From NCBI RefSeq assembly GCF_028867965.1, contig NZ_JAPQNT010000001.1:372001-436000 (forward strand): a DNA stretch of 64,000 nucleotides, read 5' to 3'. Position 1 is the stretch's first letter. Each line of letters starts with the position of its first letter. The translations under genes were made by a program, and so were the position numbers. This document shows positions 41,497 through 49,177 of this stretch, piece after piece. Under the pieces are notes generated by a model, which was not told the DNA's origin, ran no database searches, and was given only the letters and a program-made list of their open reading frames with translations. This DNA is from Flavobacterium sp. SUN046 (GTDB taxonomy: Bacteria; Bacteroidota; Bacteroidia; Flavobacteriales; Flavobacteriaceae).

Positions 41497-43899
41497 ATGA
41501 AAAAAACCTACACTTCAGTATATTCGATTTTAGCATTAATTGCGATTTTATTTGGCGTTTTCTATTGTATGATGCCACAAAGTTACGACACAACAGAAGC
41601 GCCACTTTCTGAATTTTCAACCAAACGTGCTTTGGAAAAAGTCAAAGAAATAACAGTAAAACCACATTTTGTAGGTTCACAAAATCACGAAGTTGTTGCA
41701 AACTATTTAGTCAAAGAATTACAAAATTTAGGATTAGAAACTTCACTTCAAGAAGGTTTTACAATGACCGAAAAAGGAACTTTGGTCAAATCTAAAAACA
41801 TTTTAGCTAGGATAAAAAGCACCTCGACTGCGCTCGGTGTGACAAAAAATTCAAAGGTATTATTGTTACTTTCACATTACGATTCTGCGCCACATTCGTT
41901 TTCTAAAGGTGCAAGTGATGATGCTTCGGGTGTAGCAACAATTTTGGAGAGTGTTCGGGCATTTTTACATACAAAAACCAAACATAAAAACGACATTATA
42001 ATTCTATTTTCGGATGCTGAAGAATTAGGATTGAATGGCGCAGCACTTTTTGTAACCCAACATAAATGGGCAAAAGAAGTTGGATTAGTGTTGAATTTTG
42101 AAGCGCGTGGTTCGTCTGGACCAAGTTATATGCTGATGGAAACGAATCAAGGAAATGCCAAAATGGTAGATGCTTTTTCAAATGGAAACGCAACTTATCC
42201 AGTTTCCAATTCGTTGATGTACAGCATTTATAAAATGTTGCCCAACGATACCGATTTGACTGTTTTTAGAGAAAGTGGAAAAATTCAAGGTTTCAATTTT
42301 GCTTTTATTGATAGTCATTTCAACTATCATACGATGCAAGATTCTTACGAACATTTGGATCCAAAAACGTTGGCGCATCAAGGAACGTATTTATTTCCGA
42401 TGATGAAGTATTTTTCAAATGCCGATTTGACTAATCTAAATTCTACTGATGATAAAGTCTATTTTTCAATTCCGTTTGCGTTTTTAAGCTACCCATTTTA
42501 TTGGATTTTACCGATGTTAATTTTAGCTTTCGGATTGGTTTTCTTATTTATGTTTATAGGATTAGGCAAACAAGTCTTGCGAATGGACGAAATTATTAAA
42601 GGATTTATTCCGTTTTTTGGTACATTAGTAGTAAGCGGAATTGTAACGTATGTTGGATGGAAATTACTACTAGGTTTTTATCCAGAATACAACGATATTC
42701 TTCAAGGATTTACTTACAACGGACACGATTACATCTACGCATTTGTGAGTTTGACATTGGCAATTTGCTTTTTATTTTATAACAAAGAAGCCAAACGAAA
42801 TAGCGAAATGAGTCAAATAATCGCTCCGTTAATCATTTGGTTGTTGATTAATACTGGACTATTTTTCAAACTTCAAGGCGCAGGATTTTTAATAATTCCG
42901 GTGATTTCTAGTTCGTTGATGTTGGGCTATTTTGTGCTTACTCAAAAGTCGAATTCATTATTGAATATTCTATTTGCCATTCCAACTTTGATTATAATTG
43001 CACCGTTTATTCAAATGTTCCCAATCGGATTGGGATTGAAAATTTTGGTTGGAAGTTCGGTTTTAACGGTTTTAAGTTTCGGATTATTGCTTCCAATTTT
43101 TGGTTCGTTTACACAAAAGAAACTTTGGGCAACGTTCTTCCTTTTAGTAGCCATCGGATTTTTTGTAAAAGCACATCAATCGTCAGGTTATGTATACGGA
43201 AAAGCAAAACCAAACAGTTTGGATTATGTTTTAAATGCGGACACCAACAAAGCGTATTGGGCAACTTACGATACCAATTTAGACGAATGGACAAAAGGCT
43301 ATTTGGGCGAAAAACCAAAAGATGCAAAACCATTAAATACTAATAAATTATACAGCAAATACGGTTCAGAATTTACATTTATGGCAGATGCGCCAATGAA
43401 AAATGTGGCAAAACCAACAATAGAATTTGTAAAAGATTCCACAATTGGAACTCAACGTTATTTAAAAATTGTGATTACTCCAAACAGAAAAGTCAATCGT
43501 TATGACATCTTTTCGAATACTAAAATCAATAATTTGAAAGCAAATGGTGTGAAATCTATTGATTTAAAAAGTAACATTATTGCTAAAAATACTTCTAAAA
43601 TTTTGAGTTATTATGTTGTGGATAACATTCCGTTGACGTTGGAATTTTCAATTGCTTCTAATAAAAAATTGGATATGAATTTAGTCGAAAGTTCATTTGA
43701 TTTAATGAGTAATCCATTATTCTCAATGTCAAAACGACGCGATTGGATGATTGCAACGCCATTTGTTTTGAATGATGCAATTATCATCAAACAGAAAATA
43801 AAGGCAAGTTTAATTTTGGAAGATAATCCGAAGTTAAAACCTTCTAGAAGATTGGTTTCAAAGGATTCTTTGAATGTTGCTGTTGATAGTTTGAAATAA
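41497..43899 (+). CDS. M28-family peptidase with membrane domain
   Basis: The 800-residue protein has an N-terminal helix (about 7-27) and a periplasmic M28 aminopeptidase domain (about 50-310). The domain has the metal ligands LSHYDSAP, GASDDASGVAT, SDAEELGLNGA and a later SHFNYHTMQDSY. Eight or so hydrophobic helices follow (about 330-570), then a C-terminal beta-rich region. The architecture resembles Fxna/ERMP1-type membrane peptidases. Near residue 108, the sequence STSTALGVTK arises from a palindromic repeat inserted in frame (41818-41843). Confidence 0.9.
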   Translation: MKKTYTSVYSILALIAILFGVFYCMMPQSYDTTEAPLSEFSTKRALEKVKEITVKPHFVGSQNHEVVANYLVKELQNLGLETSLQEGFTMTEKGTLVKSKNILARIKSTSTALGVTKNSKVLLLLSHYDSAPHSFSKGASDDASGVATILESVRAFLHTKTKHKNDIIILFSDAEELGLNGAALFVTQHKWAKEVGLVLNFEARGSSGPSYMLMETNQGNAKMVDAFSNGNATYPVSNSLMYSIYKMLPNDTDLTVFRESGKIQGFNFAFIDSHFNYHTMQDSYEHLDPKTLAHQGTYLFPMMKYFSNADLTNLNSTDDKVYFSIPFAFLSYPFYWILPMLILAFGLVFLFMFIGLGKQVLRMDEIIKGFIPFFGTLVVSGIVTYVGWKLLLGFYPEYNDILQGFTYNGHDYIYAFVSLTLAICFLFYNKEAKRNSEMSQIIAPLIIWLLINTGLFFKLQGAGFLIIPVISSSLMLGYFVLTQKSNSLLNILFAIPTLIIIAPFIQMFPIGLGLKILVGSSVLTVLSFGLLLPIFGSFTQKKLWATFFLLVAIGFFVKAHQSSGYVYGKAKPNSLDYVLNADTNKAYWATYDTNLDEWTKGYLGEKPKDAKPLNTNKLYSKYGSEFTFMADAPMKNVAKPTIEFVKDSTIGTQRYLKIVITPNRKVNRYDIFSNTKINNLKANGVKSIDLKSNIIAKNTSKILSYYVVDNIPLTLEFSIASNKKLDMNLVESSFDLMSNPLFSMSKRRDWMIATPFVLNDAIIIKQKIKASLILEDNPKLKPSRRLVSKDSLNVAVDSLK
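41818..41843. repeat. Short palindrome inserted in frame in the M28 peptidase gene
   Basis: ACCTCGACTGCGCTCGGTGT followed by GAC is the same TCGACTGCGCTC core as at 10.2 kb, in the opposite orientation to the host gene. It reads as STSTALGVT. Confidence 0.75.
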
Positions 43900-43904
43900 T
43901 ATTA

Positions 43905-43983
43905 GCCACAGATGAAACGGATATTACAGATTTATACGGATTTTAAATTTATGAGGATTAGATTGCATCGTTCCTCGCAATGA
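43905..43983. repeat. Two short dispersed repeats before the SDR gene
   Basis: GCCACAGATGAAACGGATATTACAGATTTATACGG (43905-43939) and GATTGCATCGTTCCTCGCAA plus TGAC (43961-43984) look like two further dispersed repeat types. The second supplies the ATG at 43980, an alternative start of the gene that follows. Confidence 0.55.
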
Positions 43984-43985
43984 CT

Positions 43986-44837
43986 ATGAAACAAATAAGC
44001 ATTTTAGGTTGCGGTTGGTTGGGATTACCTTTAGCCAAATCGTTATTAGAAAAAGGATATTTAGTAAATGGTTCAACGACTTCGATAGAAAAAATTCCTA
44101 TTTTAGAAAAAATTGGAATTAATCCGTTTATTGTCTCACTGAGCGCAGTCGAAGTTTCTGATGAAACGAAGATTTCCATTGAAGATTTTTTAGAAAATTC
44201 AACTATTTTAATCATTGATATTCCACCAAAACTGAGAGATTCTTCAACTGCGCTCGGAAAGACATTTGTTGGAAAAATTCAAAATCTAATTCCGTTTATA
44301 GAAAAATCTTCTGTTGAAAAAGTGATATTTGTGAGTTCAACTTCGGTGTATGCAGATGATAATTCTACATTTACAGAAGATTCCAAACCTCAGCCCGAAA
44401 CTGAAAGCGGAAAACAATTATTAGAATCTGAAAATCTATTACAAAGCAATAAAAATTTTCAAACAACTATTATTCGTTTTGGTGGATTAATAGGCGAAGA
44501 CAGACATCCAATAAAGTTTTTAGCTGGAAGAACAAATGTCGAAAATCCGAATGCCCCAATTAATTTAATTCATCAAGAAGATTGCATTGGAATAATTGAA
44601 ATTATAATTGAAAAAGGACTTCGACAAGTTCAGTCTGACAACCGTGATTTTAATGACATTTTCAATGCAGTTGCACCATTTCATCCAACTCGAAAAGAAT
44701 ATTATACTCAAATAGCATTGGAACTAAATTTGCCTTTGCCAGAATTTGACGAAAGTAAACCGTCAGTTGGAAAATTGATTTCGAGTGATAAAATCGAATC
44801 AGTTTTAAACTATAAATTCAAAAACAACTTACAATGA
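43986..44837 (+). CDS. NAD(P)-binding SDR-family protein with three repeat-derived insertions
   Basis: The 283-residue protein of the YeeZ-like NAD-dependent epimerase group has a Rossmann GCGWLGLPLAKSLL at the N-terminus and FVSSTSVYADD with the SDR-like serine/tyrosine. RFGGLIGEDRHPIK and FNAVAPFHPTRKEYY are typical of the family. Three stretches are encoded by palindromic repeats: VSLSAVEVS (44132-44157), SSTALGKT (44238-44264) and GLRQVQSD (44618-44640). The frame stays open through all three. The start at 43986 is preferred; the ATG at 43980 comes from a repeat. Confidence 0.85.
   Translation: MKQISILGCGWLGLPLAKSLLEKGYLVNGSTTSIEKIPILEKIGINPFIVSLSAVEVSDETKISIEDFLENSTILIIDIPPKLRDSSTALGKTFVGKIQNLIPFIEKSSVEKVIFVSSTSVYADDNSTFTEDSKPQPETESGKQLLESENLLQSNKNFQTTIIRFGGLIGEDRHPIKFLAGRTNVENPNAPINLIHQEDCIGIIEIIIEKGLRQVQSDNRDFNDIFNAVAPFHPTRKEYYTQIALELNLPLPEFDESKPSVGKLISSDKIESVLNYKFKNNLQ
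44132..44157. repeat. In-frame palindromic repeat, SDR gene, site 1
   Basis: Contains TCACTGAGCGCAGTCGAAGT, the GAGCGCAGTCGA core, read as VSLSAVEV. Confidence 0.75.
44238..44264. repeat. In-frame palindromic repeat, SDR gene, site 2
   Basis: Contains TTCAACTGCGCTCGGAAAGA, a one-base variant of the core in the opposite orientation, read as SSTALGKT. Confidence 0.7.
44618..44640. repeat. In-frame palindromic repeat, SDR gene, site 3
   Basis: Contains ACTTCGACAAGTTCAGTCTG, matching the 5' arm of the 119-bp array unit with one change, read as GLRQVQSD. Confidence 0.7.
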
Positions 44838-45076
44838 ATTTTAAAGATTTAATTGGAACAATCGGAGTTGGAATAATTTTGATTGCTTATTTTCTAAATA
44901 TGTTTTCCATTATCAAAAAAGATGGAATATTGTACTTGATCCTAAACATTATAGGAGCTGGAATTGCATGTTTTGCTTCGGTTCTAATTCATTATATGCC
45001 TTTTATAATTTTAGAAGGCGCTTGGGTTTTGGTTAGTATTATTGGTTTGATTAAAACATTAAAAATTAATCCTTAA
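44834..45076 (+). CDS. Small membrane protein of the CBU_0592 type
   Basis: The 80-residue protein has three hydrophobic helices (about 5-25, 31-52 and 55-75) and the family pattern IGTIGVGIILIAYFLNMF. It may relate to small drug-transporter-like folds; no function is established. Its ATG overlaps the stop codon of the SDR gene by 4 bp, so the two are translationally coupled. Confidence 0.78.
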   Translation: MNFKDLIGTIGVGIILIAYFLNMFSIIKKDGILYLILNIIGAGIACFASVLIHYMPFIILEGAWVLVSIIGLIKTLKINP

Positions 45077-45788
45077 AAAAAGGCATTCCCTTTTCCTCTT
45101 GTATTTTTCGTTTCAATTAGAAATTCTTCTTCTGTTACAACTTTGCCTTGTTTGGGTTTTGCTATAATAAACATTTCCATCTTATCATCTGATAAAATTT
45201 CGGTGCAATAATATTTTCTTTTTTGATTTGTCATTTCTAATATCAACCCATCTAATCCTCCAAAATTTAATGGGCCAATTGAATATTTTAATGTTGGACA
45301 ATACCAAGCTTCAGTAACAAAAGTTTTATTTATACCGTTTATTGTTTTTATCTCTTTAGAAATTGCCTTTTTACAAGTATATCCTAATATTTGTTTTGAT
45401 TCATCAATTAATTCCCAATGAAAATCTTTTTGAGGACTTTGGATTAAAAAATAATTATCTAAAAAATTCCTTTGCTCCAGATATTGTTTGGTTTTTAAAT
45501 CAAAATAATACGTTTGATCACCTCCAAAAACTTTGCCCATATTTGTATCCGAATATGATTTTGAATCAACTAAATACCATAAAGATTCTGTGTTTTTTAT
45601 TTTTAAAGAAAAGTTAAATCATCCAATTCAGAAAACATTTTTTCGAGATAAGGTTTGATTATTTCATAATTTGTGTCAGCTGAATCTACCATAGAACCAG
45701 CACTTGTAACTTTATATACAAACTCTATTTTAGCTTGTGAAAAAAGATTCAAACTTATAAATAAAAATAACAAAACTATTTTCTTCAT
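45073..45788 (-). pseudogene. GLPGLI-family secreted protein, frameshifted
   Basis: The N-terminal reading frame (45788-45603) encodes a signal peptide and AKIEFVYKVTSAGSM, ending at a stop after DDLTFL. The next frame continues without a gap, reading FSLKIKNTESLWYLVDSKSY and on through MGKVFGGDQTYYFD to a C-terminus with GPLNFGGLDGLILEM, the GLPGLI motif in modified form (45073). A single missing base in the run ACTTTTCTTT near 45608-45611 would explain this. The intact protein would have about 238 residues. It is either a real inactivation or a base-calling error. Confidence 0.8.
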
Positions 45789-45869
45789 TTCTGTAATTTT
45801 AAAACATCATTTTATAAAAACGAAAAGAAACGCAATTTCTTACGTCTCGTTTCATATTTATTTTAAATC

Positions 45870-47927
45870 TTACCAAATTCTAACTCGTTTATCAGGAGCA
45901 ACATACATTCCGTCGCCTTCTTTAATATTAAATGCTTGTGCAAAAGTATCTAAATTCAATAAAGGCACATAAGCTCTATAATTTGCTGGTGAATGCGGAT
46001 CGGTTTTTACTTGATTTTTCAAAGCTTCATCACGAATTTTTCCTCTCCAAACGGTTGCCCATGACATGAACAAACGTTGCTCTGGAGTATATCCGTCAAT
46101 TAAACCTGGATTTCCGTGTTCTTTCAAATACAATTGTAAACCATCATAAGCAGCGTTGATTCCGCCTAAATCTCCAATGTTTTCGCCTAATGTAAATTTA
46201 CCATCAACATGAATTCCAGGAAGTGGCTCTAATGCTGAATATTGGTCTGCTAAAGCGCCACCAAGTGCTGTGAATTTAGTTAAATCGTCTGCCGTCCACC
46301 AATCAATAAGGTTTCCTTCGGCATTGTAACTTGCGCCTTGATCGTCAAATCCGTGAGAGATTTCGTGACCAATTACAGCTCCAATTCCACCATAATTTAC
46401 AGCTTCGTCAGCTTTGTAATCGTAGAATGGAGGTTGTAAAATAGCTGCTGGAAATACAATTTCGTTATACGATGGATTGTAGTACGCATTAACCGTTTGT
46501 GGCGACATTCCCCATTTAGTTTTATCAACAGGCTTGCTTAAATCTGCTAAATCTTTTTTCCATTGCCACATTGAAACATTTTTCAAGTTTTGGTAATAGC
46601 TTCCGCCTTCTGCTGGACTTTTTACAACTAAAGCAGAATAATCTTCCCATTTGTCTGGATATCCAATTTTGATAGTCAGTTTATCCAACTTTTCAATTGC
46701 TTTCACTTTCGTTTCTGGCGACATCCAAGTCAAATTATTGATTCTATTTTTGTAAGCACGAATAAGATTTTGAATCATATCAGCCGCTTTAGTTTTAGCT
46801 TCTGCTGGAAACATTTTCTCAACATATAATTTCCCTAAAGCTTCACCAACTGTTCCATTAACTACTTGAAGTGCTTTTTCGTGACGCGGTCTTTGTTTTA
46901 AAGCTCCAGTCAATGTTTTTCCGTAGAAATCAAAATTAGCTGATTCAATGTTTGTAGATAATTGTCCAGCCGAACCTCTCAACAACATCCAACGCATATA
47001 AGCTTTCCAATCTTCCACTTTATTTTCAGTAAAAATAGTTTGCAAAGCAGCCATATATCTTGGTTGAGATACAATTACTGTATCTAGTTTTGCAATTCCA
47101 ATTCCTTTGATATATGTATTCCAATCTACAATTGGCACCATTTTTTGTAAATCGGCAACAGCAGTTGGATTGTATTGTTTTTTAGAATCTCTTCTTTCAA
47201 CTCTATCCAATCTTGGTTTAGACATTTGAATTTCTAAAGCCAAAACTTTATCAGCATCTGTTTTTGCTTGTTCTGGTTTTTCACCTAAAAATTGCAACAT
47301 TTTAGCAACGTGAAGTACATATTTTTCACGTTTTTCTTTAGAATCTTTATCATCCGAAACATAATAATCTCTATCTGGCAAACCTAATCCACCAATTCCA
47401 ACACTTACTACATTTCTGTTACTGTTTTTTTCGTCAGCACCAATTCCAAATCCGAAGAAACCTACTCCGCCACCTTTGGCTTCAGTTTCCATCATTAATT
47501 TTTGCAAATCTTTGATGTTTTTTACCGCATCAATTTTAGCTAAATCTGCCTTAATTGGTGTAATTCCTTGTTTGTTTCTAGCTACAGTATCCATTGCAGC
47601 TTTGTACATGTTAACTGCTTTTCCTTGATCGGTAGTCGATTTGTACTTTGGATTTTTAGCCGCTTCTTTCAAAATTGCCAAAGCATCTTTATCGGTATTC
47701 TGACGTAATTCGTCAAAACTTCCCCAACGCGTTTTATCTGCAGGAATTTCGGTATTTTTCAACCATGTTCCATTTACAAATTTGAAAAAATCATCATTTG
47801 GTCTAACTGATTTATCCATTAAATCTAGATTTAGACCCGGTTTCTTTTGTTGTGCATTAGCTTGACCTATAGCTAAAAATCCTGTAGCTACAAGTAAGCC
47901 AAATTTTAAATTGGTTTTAATTTTCAT
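45870..47927 (-). CDS. M13-family metallopeptidase (PepO/neprilysin-like)
   Basis: The 685-residue secreted endopeptidase has a signal peptide (ending ANAQ) and an N-terminal M13 domain beginning MDKSVRPNDDFFKFVNGTW. The catalytic part has NAYYNPSYNEIVFPAAILQPPF, zinc site VIGHEISHGFDDQG and GENIGDLGGI with the third ligand. The C-terminus DPHSPANYR...FNIKEGDGMYVAP matches the family. It degrades oligopeptides in the periplasm or outside. The length is standard. Confidence 0.95.
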   Translation of the reverse strand: MKIKTNLKFGLLVATGFLAIGQANAQQKKPGLNLDLMDKSVRPNDDFFKFVNGTWLKNTEIPADKTRWGSFDELRQNTDKDALAILKEAAKNPKYKSTTDQGKAVNMYKAAMDTVARNKQGITPIKADLAKIDAVKNIKDLQKLMMETEAKGGGVGFFGFGIGADEKNSNRNVVSVGIGGLGLPDRDYYVSDDKDSKEKREKYVLHVAKMLQFLGEKPEQAKTDADKVLALEIQMSKPRLDRVERRDSKKQYNPTAVADLQKMVPIVDWNTYIKGIGIAKLDTVIVSQPRYMAALQTIFTENKVEDWKAYMRWMLLRGSAGQLSTNIESANFDFYGKTLTGALKQRPRHEKALQVVNGTVGEALGKLYVEKMFPAEAKTKAADMIQNLIRAYKNRINNLTWMSPETKVKAIEKLDKLTIKIGYPDKWEDYSALVVKSPAEGGSYYQNLKNVSMWQWKKDLADLSKPVDKTKWGMSPQTVNAYYNPSYNEIVFPAAILQPPFYDYKADEAVNYGGIGAVIGHEISHGFDDQGASYNAEGNLIDWWTADDLTKFTALGGALADQYSALEPLPGIHVDGKFTLGENIGDLGGINAAYDGLQLYLKEHGNPGLIDGYTPEQRLFMSWATVWRGKIRDEALKNQVKTDPHSPANYRAYVPLLNLDTFAQAFNIKEGDGMYVAPDKRVRIW

Positions 47928-48118
47928 AATATATAAACTTATTATTAGTTTGATTGTTTGAAGTTATTGGTAGTAAAATCAATGTTTTTGTTACAAAACA
48001 AAATTTATATTGAATAACTCCACAACAAATCTATTAAAATTAAACCAATCAAATGTTAAAAAACACTTAACACCATCAGTTTATTTCATTGTATTAAAGT
48101 TATAATTGACCTAATTCG

Positions 48119-48126
48119 TACTTTTG
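48119..48126 (+). promoter_or_regulatory. -7 element TACTTTTG of the SCO gene
   Basis: TANNTTTG match, 14 bp before the ATG at 48141. Confidence 0.4.
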
Positions 48127-48140
48127 CAAAAAATAAAAAG

Positions 48141-48836
48141 ATGCTATCTAAAATCAAACAATACAGAATTTTCATTGGCTTTTTTGTGATTTTTTCAATC
48201 GTAACCATTAGTGCTTTTTATACGGTATTAAAACCAAAAAAATCATTACAAATTTACAATCCAAGTGATGTGAATCCGGAATTAGTGGATACTACAGTGC
48301 AATACGTTGCTATTGACCACACAATTGCGGATTTTGCTTTTGCCAATCAAAACGGAAAAACGATTACCCAAAAAAACTACGCTGGAAAAATTTATGTAGC
48401 CGATTTTTTCTTTACAACTTGCCAATCAATTTGTCCGAAAATGACTAACAATATGGTTTGGTTACAAAATCAAATTAAGAATAATCCTAAAGTAATGTTG
48501 CTTTCGCATTCGGTTACACCTGATATTGACAGTGTTTCTGTTTTGAAAAAATATGCTTTAGAAAAAGGCGTTATCGACAGTAAATGGAATTTAGTTACCG
48601 GAAATAAAAAAGACATTTACTACATTGCAAGAAAATCTTATTTGGCTGTAAAAACTGGAAAACCATCAGAAATGTATGACATGGTGCATACCGAAAATTT
48701 TGTTTTAGTTGATTCTAAAAGAAGAATTCGTGGTTTTTATGACGGCACCAATTTAGATGGTCCAACCGAACCCGGAATTAAAAACGTGAAACAACTATTG
48801 GAAGATATTAATTTTCTTTGTGAAGAAGAGAAATAA
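48141..48836 (+). CDS. SCO1/SenC family protein
   Basis: The 231-residue protein has one N-terminal transmembrane anchor (about 8-30) and a thioredoxin-like domain. The domain has FFFTTCQSICPKM (the CxxxC copper/redox site, Cys near residues 95 and 99) and the distal ligand histidine in DMVHTENFVLVD. SCO proteins deliver copper to the CuA site of cytochrome c oxidase or keep its cysteines reduced, in the periplasm. It is followed after 104 bp by feoAB, which probably has its own promoter. Confidence 0.92.
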   Translation: MLSKIKQYRIFIGFFVIFSIVTISAFYTVLKPKKSLQIYNPSDVNPELVDTTVQYVAIDHTIADFAFANQNGKTITQKNYAGKIYVADFFFTTCQSICPKMTNNMVWLQNQIKNNPKVMLLSHSVTPDIDSVSVLKKYALEKGVIDSKWNLVTGNKKDIYYIARKSYLAVKTGKPSEMYDMVHTENFVLVDSKRRIRGFYDGTNLDGPTEPGIKNVKQLLEDINFLCEEEK

Positions 48837-48906
48837 TTTTCTGGATTTATTGTGATAAACATTTCTTAAACTTGACAATTATCATAGTTTTTCCATTCCA
48901 AATTAG

Positions 48907-48914
48907 TACTTTTG
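48907..48914 (+). promoter_or_regulatory. -7 element TACTTTTG of feoAB
   Basis: TANNTTTG match, 26 bp before the feoA ATG. The preceding GACAATTATCATAG (48875-48888) has the AT-rich GATAAT-like character of Fur sites, but I cannot call it a Fur box with any confidence. Confidence 0.35.
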
Positions 48915-48940
48915 TATTTTAATTCAATCTAAATAAAGGT

Positions 48941-49177
48941 ATGCAAACTTCAATTGCTGAACTTAAAATTGGTCAAAAAGGAATCATTTCTGATTTCAAT
49001 ATTGAGGAAATCCCACTAAAACTGCTCGAAATGGGTTGTTTGCCTGGAAATTCTGTTGAATTAATTCAAATTGCACCTTTTGGTTGTCCACTTTATTTTA
49101 ATGTAAATGATTCTCACGTTGCCATTCGATTAGAAACCGCCAAAGAAATAACAGTTGTCATTGAAACTAAAAATTAA
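48941..49177 (+). CDS. feoA: Ferrous iron transport protein FeoA
   Basis: The 78-residue SH3-like protein has LKIGQKGIISDFN, LLEMGCLPGNSVELIQIAPFG and a terminal VAIRLETAKEITV, all typical of FeoA. It associates with FeoB at the inner membrane and influences Fe2+ uptake. Its TAA stop overlaps the FeoB ATG by one base (TAATG), a sign of translational coupling. Confidence 0.93.
   Translation: MQTSIAELKIGQKGIISDFNIEEIPLKLLEMGCLPGNSVELIQIAPFGCPLYFNVNDSHVAIRLETAKEITVVIETKN

Noticed and set aside
48836..48940. Fur box before feoA
   Set aside because: The region has GATAAT-like AT-rich pieces, but no inverted repeat good enough to call in such AT-rich DNA.
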